The position numbers were made by a program, and so were the translations under genes. A stretch of 38,713 nucleotides of DNA from a virus, in IMG/VR virus record IMGVR_UViG_3300030099_005701, positions 1 through 38,713 of that record; one strand, given 5' to 3'. This document shows, in pieces, positions 17,579 to 22,918 of the stretch. The notes under the pieces were generated by a model that was given only the letters and a program-made list of their open reading frames with translations, was not told the DNA's origin and did not search any database. Position 1 is the first letter of the stretch. Each line of letters begins with the position of its first letter.

Positions 17579-17832
17579 TGGCGTACCGCGGGGGTCTGCG
17601 AAAGTGGTTCGCAGAGGACTGGCGGGACATCAAGACCGGCAAGAAGTGCGGCCGCAGCGGCAAGGAAAAGGGCAGTCGCCCGTATCCAGCGTGCCGGCCG
17701 GCGAAGGTCGCAGCCAAGATGACCAAGAGCGAGAAGAAGTCTGCAGCGGCCCGGAAGACAGGGCCCGGGCGGGTCAAGTATGCCGTCACGGCCAGCGGTC
17801 GCAGGCGCAAGAAGGGGGAACGACGTGGCTAG
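17578..17832 (+). CDS. Small basic protein with GGLRKWFAEDW motif (84 aa)
   Basis: The N-terminus reads MAYRGGLRKWFAEDWRDI, followed by a Cys-containing Lys/Gly linker (KKCGRSGKEKGSRPYPACRP) and KVAAKMTKSEKKSAAARKTG. This layout is shared with a widespread small viral protein family of unknown role; I believe this is DUF5872 but cannot check. The two Cys could bind a metal. I chose the start overlapping the preceding stop. The upstream in-frame codons from 17365 overlap two better genes. Confidence 0.7.
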   Translation: MAYRGGLRKWFAEDWRDIKTGKKCGRSGKEKGSRPYPACRPAKVAAKMTKSEKKSAAARKTGPGRVKYAVTASGRRRKKGERRG

Positions 17833-18091
17833 ACCGGCAAAGGGCAAGGCCAAGGTCAAGGTCTATCGGGACCCCAAGACCGGGCGGAAGCGGAGGACCA
17901 GCTACGGCCAGGCCGGCAAGGCCAAGGGCGGGGGCCGGCGGGTCAAGCCTGGGACCTCGAAAGGGGACTCCTACTGCGCTAGGTCCGCAGGGCAGATGAA
18001 AAAACACCCCAAGGCAGCGAAGAATCCAAACTCGGCACTGCGCCTGAGTCGCAAGCGTTGGAAGTGTTCAGGAACCAAGTCAAGGAAATAG
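17825..18091 (+). CDS. Small basic protein with two-Cys C-terminal module (88 aa)
   Basis: It begins at GTG 17825, overlapping the previous gene by eight bases, with AAGGGGG about 10 bases upstream. The N-terminal half is Lys/Arg/Gly repeats (KVKVYRDPKTGRKRRTSYGQ). The C-terminal half, GDSYCARSAGQMKKHPKAAK then SALRLSRKRWKC, is a recognisable phage module, possibly the family labelled DUF6321, of unknown function. The net charge is very positive. It belongs to the same basic-protein cluster as its three upstream neighbours. Confidence 0.7.
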   Translation: MARPAKGKAKVKVYRDPKTGRKRRTSYGQAGKAKGGGRRVKPGTSKGDSYCARSAGQMKKHPKAAKNPNSALRLSRKRWKCSGTKSRK

Positions 18092-18097
18092 GGGGGC

Positions 18098-18361
18098 ATG
18101 GAGATGACCATCACAGAGGTGCTGATCGACCTGGCAATCCCGGCAGCGATGACGCTGCTGGCAGCTGTCTTTGGATTCGTGTGGAAGATTTCACATCGAG
18201 TCTCAGCACTCGAGAAGCAACTTGAAGCCGAGCGAAACGCTCGAGCCAACGCGGTTCGCAACCTGGAACGTGATGTCCAGGTGATCTACGACAACGTAGA
18301 CAAGAATCGCGAATGGACCACCAATCGCATGATGTCCATCGTCAGGGATGTCAGCAAGTAA
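18098..18361 (+). CDS. Single-pass membrane protein with coiled coil, holin-like
   Basis: This 87-residue protein has one hydrophobic helix (about 7-30, LIDLAIPAAMTLLAAVFGFVW), then a charged helical coiled coil (VSALEKQLEAERNARANAVR) and a basic end. It is preceded by a G-rich ribosome site (GGGGGGC before ATG). One-helix proteins with a cytoplasmic coiled coil occur in phage lysis modules as holins or inner-membrane spanins. No endolysin lies beside it, so the lysis role is only a suggestion. Confidence 0.65.
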   Translation: MEMTITEVLIDLAIPAAMTLLAAVFGFVWKISHRVSALEKQLEAERNARANAVRNLERDVQVIYDNVDKNREWTTNRMMSIVRDVSK

Positions 18362-18381
18362 CCCCAACCAAGGAGGCAAGT

Positions 18382-18480
18382 ATGCCCAAGGGAATCGGAT
18401 ACGGAAAGAGGCCCGCGATGATGATGAAGAAGAAGAAGAAGACCAAGAAGGTCGCGAAGAAGGGGATGAAGAAGCGATGA
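18382..18480 (+). CDS. Tiny 32-residue Lys/Met-rich protein
   Basis: A 32-codon frame starts at ATG 18382 with a near-perfect AAGGAGG site six bases upstream and ends in a TGA overlapped by the next start. The product begins MPKGIGYGKRPAMMM, then Lys-rich to the end (about 14 Lys and 2 Arg). Very short proteins with the same MPKGIGYG start occur in other phages. Its ribosome site is among the best in the window, which argues strongly that it is translated. Function is unknown; the composition fits nucleic acid binding. Confidence 0.65.
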   Translation: MPKGIGYGKRPAMMMKKKKKTKKVAKKGMKKR

Positions 18481-18821
18481 ACTGTTGCGGAGCTGAAGGC
18501 GATACCCTTACAGGCGTCGTCGTCAAGGGACAGCAGTACCCGCACAAAGCTCCGACCGCCAACGTCGTCCATGGGGGTGCGCTCAGTCCTGGTATCTACC
18601 GAGGCTGTGCGTACACCCCAGGCGACGAGGCGGACGAGTGCGACAAGATGCTCGGGCTGTGCTTGGTCTGGGTCGTACCCGGCCAAGATTGCGCCGAGGC
18701 ATACATTGCCGGCTTCAGTGAGGATTTGTACGGTCATCTCCTCAAGCTGCGTGCTCTACGACCCGTCACCAGAGACGAGATGATCAATGGCTACGATCGC
18801 TTCCTTCTGGGCGCTCCCTAG
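18477..18821 (+). CDS. Hypothetical protein (114 aa), Cys-rich N-terminal half
   Basis: It starts at the ATG overlapping the stop of the 32-residue gene. The N-terminal half contains seven Cys and many Gly (MNCCGAEGDTLTGVVVKGQQ, later RGCAYTPGDEADECDKMLGLC) and looks beta-rich. The C-terminus is helical and Arg-containing. The family is unknown to me. It is the last gene before the main non-coding region, so it may end the late transcript. Confidence 0.65.
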   Translation: MNCCGAEGDTLTGVVVKGQQYPHKAPTANVVHGGALSPGIYRGCAYTPGDEADECDKMLGLCLVWVVPGQDCAEAYIAGFSEDLYGHLLKLRALRPVTRDEMINGYDRFLLGAP

Positions 18822-18858
18822 TCACTAAACCTCTCGTTATCCAAGGACGCTCGCAAAA

Positions 18859-18875
18859 GCGGCCGAATCGGCCGC
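18859..18875. repeat. 17-nt palindrome sharing a core with 34233-34251
   Basis: GCGGCCGA, a central A, then TCGGCCGC form a perfect inverted repeat just after the last late gene. Its 13-base core GGCCGAATCGGCC is the reverse complement of the core GGCCGATTCGGCC found before the capsid gene. It could be a factor-dependent terminator hairpin or a protein binding site. No T-run follows. Confidence 0.6.
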
Positions 18876-19276
18876 AAATGGTCACCGCAGAAATTTGCGA
18901 GACCCTTTACGTATGCGATTGCCGCGACCGACCCCCCCCTCCCCCCTCCTCCTATACGCGCGCGAGCGCGCCCGGCCGCGCGCGGGATGGTGGTTGCCCT
19001 AGAGCCCGCGGGGCCACAATCCTGCCCCACCCCGGCCCGAATCTGCCCCTCATGAGGCAGGGGGGGTGGGTTACGTGGTCCACCGTAGACCACAACTAGG
19101 TGGTGGGGTCCGATAAGTATCTCCCCGTTGCTCTGGCTGCGATCGACCCGCGGATCCGGCCCGCCGGCGGATTGTGGCCGGCGTGATTGGCATGTCCGAT
19201 GCCACGACCCTCGTCGCCATCCTGCCCTTTTCTTTGAAGCCTCCGGTCAGATCTGCCGAGAGTACCCGTAGTGTGG

Positions 19277-19304
19277 TTGACACAGTGCCCGCACTATGTA
19301 CGAT
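19277..19304 (+). promoter_or_regulatory. Sigma70-like early promoter
   Basis: A consensus -35 TTGACA (19277-19282) is separated by 16 bases from TACGAT (19299-19304), a fair -10. Transcription would begin near 19311, so the leader would start with the GGCACC/GGTGCC hairpin (19314-19329) and carry the first TCACCTACCAA motif. This placement supports the ATG at 19369 as the first early gene start and argues against in-frame upstream codons. Confidence 0.6.
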
Positions 19305-19313
19305 CATGTGCAT

Positions 19314-19341
19314 GGCACCGGCGGGTGCCCTCACCTACCAA
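19314..19341 (+). promoter_or_regulatory. Leader hairpin plus TCACCTACCAA motif, copy 1
   Basis: A six-pair hairpin GGCACC-GGCG-GGTGCC (19314-19329) is followed one base later by TCACCTACCAA (19331-19341), 27 bases before the start codon of the first early gene. The 11-base motif recurs exactly at 19916 and 21327, each time downstream of a GC-rich hairpin. Its first six bases equal the TCACCT of the 16S rRNA anti-Shine-Dalgarno tail. A role in translation or mRNA processing is inference. Confidence 0.55.
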
Positions 19342-19368
19342 CGCCCCACGGGGCAGATCGGAACGAAC

Positions 19369-19842
19369 ATGACCAACAACGAATTCACTTCCCGGTACCT
19401 TCCCGCCTTCAACTTCAAGAGCGAGATCAACCGCGACCTCCTGATCTTCGCGATCAACGCGATGGTCACCGGCCCCTCGTGGAGTGGTGCCGGGATCAAC
19501 CTCAGCAAGGTGGTGACTTCGATCGTGGAGGAGACGCCGGGCTCGCACGTCACCCTGCGGGTGAGCGTGTGCATGAATGCGGACCACTCCAACGGTGGCA
19601 GCTGGACTGACTGGCTTATCACCGTGCCGACCATCGCCGGCCTGCAGAACGTTGGGGTCCGGCTCGACCCCGAAGAAGAATCTGAGAACGTGGTTCTTCA
19701 CTGGACCGAAATCGGGGCCTACATGCTCGACTTCGAGTTCAACTGGCGACGACAACCCGAGTTCATGGACGAGTCGGACCCTGTGGAGGATCTCGACAAG
19801 TCTGGTGATGATCCCGCGTGCGATGTCGAGGGGTGCTCCTGA
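19369..19842 (+). CDS. Acidic early protein of unknown function (157 aa)
   Basis: It is the first gene behind the 19277 promoter. The product is strongly acidic, especially the last 30 residues (FMDESDPVEDLDKSGDDPAC), by eye with far more Asp/Glu than Lys/Arg. The middle alternates strands and short helices (SHVTLRVSVCMNADHSNGGS, VVLHWTEIGAYMLDFEF). I do not recognise the family. Its place beside an ArdC-like gene and its charge make a DNA-mimic or other early anti-host protein possible. I chose the start downstream of the promoter; the frame is open back to 19174. Confidence 0.65.
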   Translation: MTNNEFTSRYLPAFNFKSEINRDLLIFAINAMVTGPSWSGAGINLSKVVTSIVEETPGSHVTLRVSVCMNADHSNGGSWTDWLITVPTIAGLQNVGVRLDPEEESENVVLHWTEIGAYMLDFEFNWRRQPEFMDESDPVEDLDKSGDDPACDVEGCS

Positions 19843-19860
19843 TCCAGGGATCGAGTCGAA

Positions 19861-19878
19861 ACGCCCCATCCGGGGCGT
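19861..19878 (+). terminator. GC hairpin after the first early gene
   Basis: ACGCCCC, loop ATCC, then GGGGCGT form a perfect seven-pair stem 18 bases after the stop of the acidic protein. There is no T-run, so it may be a weak terminator, an RNA-stabilising element or a processing site. The second TCACCTACCAA motif follows 37 bases later. Confidence 0.45.
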
Positions 19879-19915
19879 CGGCGGGAATGGCTACCCGTCC
19901 TGAAGAGACAGCCAC

Positions 19916-19926
19916 TCACCTACCAA
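19916..19926 (+). repeat. TCACCTACCAA motif, copy 2
   Basis: This exact 11-base match to copies at 19331 and 21327 lies 13 bases before the ArdC start. It is followed by CCTGGAGCGAATCATG, which contains the GGAG ribosome site. The trailing GCGAATCA is shared with copy 3, so the two were probably the same start-region element. Confidence 0.7.
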
Positions 19927-19939
19927 CCTGGAGCGAATC

Positions 19940-20872
19940 ATGAACCGCACTGACTACTTCGACACCGTCTACTCCGAACTCGCCGCCGCCGTCACCGACC
20001 CCGACCTGGCGGTGCAGTGGATCCGCCCGTGGGCGGCCGGCCAGCACTCCCGCGTCACCCCGCGATCCGTGGGAACCGGGAAGGCCTACCGCGGCATGAA
20101 CCGATGGTGGTTCGGGACGCGGTGCTACTCGTCTCCCTGGTGGCTCACCTTCCGTCAGGCGAAGAAGCTGGGGGGCAACGTCCGCAAGGGTGAGAAGTCC
20201 ACCGTGGGCATGTACTACCAGGTGGTCGAGAAGAAGGACGACGCCGGGAAGCGTGAGTGCTTCCCTATCTTCAAGACGTTCCGCGTCTTCAACGTTGAAC
20301 AGTGCGACCTGCCGCAAGAGGCCCTCGACCGTCTCGCCGAACGCCTCGATGCGATCTGCCCCGCCGATGCCGAACGCACCGCGCAGGAGGCGGTGACTGA
20401 GGCAGAGACCACCACCATCGGGTGGATCAAGGGCGAATCGATCGGGTTCGCTCACGGCGGGGACAAGGCGTACTACGCCCCGCTCACCGACTCAATCCAG
20501 ATGCCCGAGAAGACCGCGTTCGACTCGCCGGAGGCATACGCCCAGACCCTCGCCCACGAGGCGGTCCATGCCACCGGCCACAGCTCCCGTCTGGACCGCG
20601 GGCTGCTCAGGCCGGCCGCGTTCGGTGGTGACCGCTACGGTCGTGAGGAACTGGTCGCGGAGCTCGGCTCGTGCATGGTCCTCGGCTCGTGCGGGGTTGA
20701 CTTCGGCCGCGATCAGGCGGTGGCCTACCTCCGTGGCTGGCTGCGATCCTGCGTGAAGGCTGACGGGTCGAAGGACCCCGCCGCCTTGGCGTGGGCATCT
20801 GGCCGGGCTCAGGCCGCCGCCGACCTGATTCTCGGCGTCGAGGCCGACGCCGGCGACACCGACCCCGAATGA
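19940..20872 (+). CDS. ArdC-like antirestriction / ssDNA-binding zincin
   Basis: This 310-residue protein has the two-part ArdC plan. The N-terminal domain includes YRGMNRWWFG, SPWWLTFRQAKKLGGNVRKG and FRVFNVEQCD, the single-stranded DNA-binding region of ArdC/TraC-type proteins. The C-terminal zincin-like peptidase domain has HEAVHATGHSSRLDR with HEAVH at about 206-210 and the downstream acidic helix YGREELVAELGSCM. In plasmids, ArdC coats incoming single-stranded DNA and protects it from host nucleases and restriction. Here it is an early gene, fitting protection of newly injected or replicating phage DNA. The GGAG site six bases from ATG supports the start. Length and motifs agree well with the family. 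Confidence 0.88.
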   Translation: MNRTDYFDTVYSELAAAVTDPDLAVQWIRPWAAGQHSRVTPRSVGTGKAYRGMNRWWFGTRCYSSPWWLTFRQAKKLGGNVRKGEKSTVGMYYQVVEKKDDAGKRECFPIFKTFRVFNVEQCDLPQEALDRLAERLDAICPADAERTAQEAVTEAETTTIGWIKGESIGFAHGGDKAYYAPLTDSIQMPEKTAFDSPEAYAQTLAHEAVHATGHSSRLDRGLLRPAAFGGDRYGREELVAELGSCMVLGSCGVDFGRDQAVAYLRGWLRSCVKADGSKDPAALAWASGRAQAAADLILGVEADAGDTDPE

Positions 20873-20886
20873 CCTTCATTCCTTCG

Positions 20887-20923
20887 CCCCTCGTCCGGTC
20901 CACGCCGGGCGGGGGGTTTTCTT
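20887..20923 (+). terminator. Intrinsic terminator after the ArdC-like gene
   Basis: A 12-pair stem (CCCCTCGTCCGG with CCGGGCGGGGGG, including two G-U pairs) and a six-base loop TCCACG are followed by TTTTCTT. This is a textbook rho-independent terminator, the clearest in the window. It would end host-type transcription from the 19277 promoter between ArdC and the next small gene. Confidence 0.85.
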
Positions 20924-20951
20924 CATTCAACCACCAGAAGGACCCCTACAG

Positions 20952-21269
20952 ATGAGCATTCCCCCGCACGAATTCCTTCACCCCGGTCACGACCTCTACC
21001 GCGGCGACGGCGAGTACGCCAGGCACGCGAGAAACCTGCACCGGACCCTCGCGAGCCTGCACAGGCTTGTCGATGAGCTTGTGCCGCTCCGCCTCGAGCT
21101 CCGCGTGGTGATCGGTCGAGCTCTGGGCCGGCAGACCCGTCTCGATCCTGACCTCGCCGACGCCGTGCGGCTCGCCCTCCGCATGCAGCACGAGATCCTG
21201 GTCGAGCTTCACGAGCTCGCGGCCATGCTGGAGGACCCCGCTCTGCGCTGGTTTATGAAGACGGAATGA
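20952..21269 (+). CDS. Helical early protein of unknown function (105 aa)
   Basis: The protein is almost entirely helical and rich in Leu, Arg, Glu and His (LHRTLASLHRLVDELVPLRL, RLALRMQHEILVELHELAAM). The N-terminus MSIPPHEFLHPGHDLYRGDG has several His that could bind a metal. An AGAAGGA site lies about 11 bases upstream. The gene sits alone between two strong GC hairpins, like a single-gene cassette. I do not recognise the family. A bundle-forming regulator or host-takeover protein is conceivable. Confidence 0.6.
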   Translation: MSIPPHEFLHPGHDLYRGDGEYARHARNLHRTLASLHRLVDELVPLRLELRVVIGRALGRQTRLDPDLADAVRLALRMQHEILVELHELAAMLEDPALRWFMKTE

Positions 21270-21291
21270 GCATTCCCGCCGGCAAAAACCA

Positions 21292-21319
21292 CCGCCCCCC
21301 AGCCGGGGCCAGGGGGCGG
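21292..21319 (+). terminator. Strong GC hairpin upstream of motif copy 3
   Basis: CCGCCCCC pairs with GGGGGCGG around a 12-base loop, 23 bases after the preceding stop. There is no T-run. It insulates the integration module from the early genes and is followed seven bases later by TCACCTACCAA, repeating the hairpin-plus-motif arrangement. Confidence 0.5.
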
Positions 21320-21326
21320 ATCGGAC

Positions 21327-21337
21327 TCACCTACCAA
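21327..21337 (+). repeat. TCACCTACCAA motif, copy 3
   Basis: This is the third exact copy of the 11-base motif, followed by AGCGAATCAACGG. Compared with copy 2 it looks like the same start region with CCTGG deleted and the start codon lost. No gene starts here; the RHH promoter lies 28 bases downstream. This may be the scar of a lost gene cassette (inference). Confidence 0.7.
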
Positions 21338-21365
21338 AGCGAATCAACGGCAGTGTAGCAGCCAG

Positions 21366-21395
21366 TTGACAAAACAGGTACTTGAGAATTATTCT
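21366..21395 (+). promoter_or_regulatory. Promoter of the RHH-integrase module
   Basis: A consensus TTGACA (21366-21371) is followed by 18 bases and TATTCT (21390-21395), a moderate -10. The -10 lies inside the 17-base palindrome, so binding there would block RNA polymerase. Local A/T content is high compared with the surroundings. Confidence 0.6.
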
Positions 21396-21398
21396 CAA
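21382..21398. promoter_or_regulatory. Operator-like perfect palindrome
   Basis: TTGAGAAT, a central T, then ATTCTCAA form a perfect 17-base inverted repeat over the -10 region, 36 bases before the RHH gene. Dimeric RHH proteins bind such symmetric sites, so autoregulation of the RHH-integrase operon is the simplest reading. A host repressor could also use it. Confidence 0.65.
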
Positions 21399-21434
21399 CT
21401 AGAGCGAGCAGTATAGCCGACAGGAGTTACACAC

Positions 21435-21632
21435 ATGAGCGAACGTAAGTTCACCACAATTCAGATACCGCTCGAAAGCGGTGTCCTGGAAAGACTAAAA
21501 ACTTTCAGGGATTCTGTGGAAAAGCAGTCAGAAATACCCGGGGTAAAGGTTCCCCTCTACGCTGCCATTGACATCGCAGTCCGCGATGCCACCACAATCC
21601 GAAATCAGTCATCGAACGAAGGGAGCAACTGA
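21435..21632 (+). CDS. Ribbon-helix-helix DNA-binding protein (65 aa)
   Basis: The layout fits a ribbon-helix-helix regulator: a polar strand FTTIQIPLE near the N-terminus, helix 1 VLERLKTFRDSVEKQ, a turn with Pro and Gly, helix 2 LYAAIDIAVRDATTI and a short polar tail. A CAGGAG site lies 9 bases before ATG. The gene overlaps the integrase start by one base, so the two are co-translated. Such a small DNA binder next to an integrase may repress the operon through the palindrome at 21382 or act as a recombination directionality factor. The choice between these is open. Confidence 0.6.
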   Translation: MSERKFTTIQIPLESGVLERLKTFRDSVEKQSEIPGVKVPLYAAIDIAVRDATTIRNQSSNEGSN

Positions 21633-22774
21633 TGACGAACCTCACCTACCACATCGCGTCGAACGGAAAGTATTGGCAGGCCGCTTGGAGAGATTCCGCC
21701 GGCCGCCGAAAAAGGAAGAGCCTCGGACCAAAGGCGACCACGAGTCGCAAGCAAGCCGAGGAGATGCTTCAGCGAATCATCGCCGAGCATGCGAAGACCC
21801 CCGCGATGCGGGACGTTCCGAGGTCCGGACAGCTCGGACCTTGGATCGATCGGTACTTCGTAATTCGTGAGGACGAACTCGACTCAGCGACAACGGCGAT
21901 TCATCGTCGCACGTCGCGACTCCTGCTCGAGTTCTTCCCGGAGACTTGTCGAATCGACCAGATCTCGAAGGCATCCGCGACCGACTGGCGGATGTGGCTG
22001 CGTCGAAACAAGAAGCTCGGCGAGGCGACCGTTTGCAAGCATGTGCGTGTCGCCAAGGTCATGATGAACCGCGCCGTGTCTGAGGACATCGCTGCCGTTC
22101 ACCACTTTGGTCACCTCAAGGGCACCGCCCCACGGGTCCAGGTGTTTGACCGCGAGCTCGTCACCCTTGAGCTCATCGAACGTGTGGTTGCCGCGGCCGG
22201 CACGGAAGCCGCCGCGATGATCACGATCGGATACTTCACTGGCATGCGGACTAGTGAGATCCTCCATCTGCAGTGGGATCACATTGACATGGACCGAAAC
22301 GTGATCACCGTCGTGCCCCGCGGGAACGTGGAGACCACCAAGCAGAGGCTCCGAGAAGTTCGCATCGAGCCGGAACTGTGGGCTTGGCTCGCCGCTCGTG
22401 AGCGAGACACCGACACCGTGCTCGGCATGGTCGAGCGTGGACGTGTCAACCTGGCGGCTCGTCTGGTGAAGGAGGCGTGCGAGGCTGCCGGCGTGCAGCC
22501 GTTCACAATCCAGAAACTCAGACAGACGCGCGACACCCTGTGGCATTCCCGCTACCCGTCGCACGTCGCGTGTGCCTGGCTGGGCCATTCGGAAGCCACC
22601 GCACGCAAGCACTACCTCTCCGTGCCCGAGAGCATGTACAGCCACAGCGAGGCGACAAGCGACCGCCCCTCCCGTCCGCAAGCGGGGGGAGGGGCCGGTG
22701 TGAATGGGCCTAACAGGCCCGCAACGTCCTTGCCCGCGCAACTGAGGGTACTGCATCGAGGGGGTATCCAATGA
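21632..22774 (+). CDS. int: Tyrosine integrase
   Basis: This 380-residue site-specific recombinase has an N-terminal arm-binding-like beta region (GKYWQAAWRDSAGRRKRKSL), a helical core-binding domain (about 70-160) and a catalytic domain. Catalytic candidates are Arg206 in TGMRTSEI, Lys237 in ETTKQRL, Arg297 in QKLRQTRDT, His319 in WLGHSEATA and nucleophile Tyr328 in ARKHYLSV. The second box normally starts with His (HxxR) but here has Gln294. About 50 residues follow the Tyr; this tail is encoded by two hairpin-forming GC stretches and may overlap regulatory or attachment DNA. GGGAG six bases before ATG supports the start. It implies integration into a host chromosome. Confidence 0.9.
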   Translation: MTNLTYHIASNGKYWQAAWRDSAGRRKRKSLGPKATTSRKQAEEMLQRIIAEHAKTPAMRDVPRSGQLGPWIDRYFVIREDELDSATTAIHRRTSRLLLEFFPETCRIDQISKASATDWRMWLRRNKKLGEATVCKHVRVAKVMMNRAVSEDIAAVHHFGHLKGTAPRVQVFDRELVTLELIERVVAAAGTEAAAMITIGYFTGMRTSEILHLQWDHIDMDRNVITVVPRGNVETTKQRLREVRIEPELWAWLAARERDTDTVLGMVERGRVNLAARLVKEACEAAGVQPFTIQKLRQTRDTLWHSRYPSHVACAWLGHSEATARKHYLSVPESMYSHSEATSDRPSRPQAGGGAGVNGPNRPATSLPAQLRVLHRGGIQ

Positions 22775-22779
22775 GACCA

Positions 22780-22795
22780 CCACTAGACCTAGTGG
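22780..22795. repeat. Perfect inverted repeat behind the integrase
   Basis: CCACTAG, AC, CTAGTGG form seven-base arms five bases after the integrase stop. The position suits the core or an accessory site of attP, or an operator for the recombination module. No tRNA-like sequence is visible beside it, so an attachment role is unproven. The rest of the 144-base gap shows no clear promoter. Confidence 0.45.
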
Positions 22796-22918
22796 CTGCG
22801 TTTGCACGCACTTGGAAAGCCACACGCCTCACAACCACAAAGCCACACCCAAACAGCATGCCCGTGGTGAGCCTCGGGCAGGGCGATTTCACCACCAACT
22901 TCTACGGAGATGACACCG

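Larger units (their letters stand above)
18822..19368. other. 547-bp structured non-coding region between late and early genes
   Basis: No convincing gene is present on either strand. The left part has a perfect odd palindrome (18859-18875). Next comes a pyrimidine-only tract of Cs and Ts near 18930-18955, then an alternating CG stretch with nested GC palindromes near 18958-18988. Further right are a CCTCATGAGG palindrome inside a larger hairpin near 19043-19060 and a GTGGTC/GACCAC hairpin at 19075-19093. The right end carries a sigma70-like promoter and a leader hairpin. This is the only large gap in a tightly packed genome, at the late-to-early boundary. It may hold an origin, genome end or packaging site (inference). 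Confidence 0.8.

Noticed and set aside
18818-19093. Minus-strand open frame across the non-coding region
   Set aside because: It is Arg/Gly/Pro low-complexity from GC-rich DNA, has no ribosome site and would be the only minus-strand gene.
19174-19368. Upstream extension of the acidic early protein
   Set aside because: The in-frame codons span the promoter and leader hairpin, so they would not be transcribed from that promoter.
21643-21653. Fourth near-copy of the 11-base motif (TCACCTACCAC) in the integrase start
   Set aside because: It mismatches at the last base, lies inside coding sequence and has no preceding hairpin; probably coincidence.
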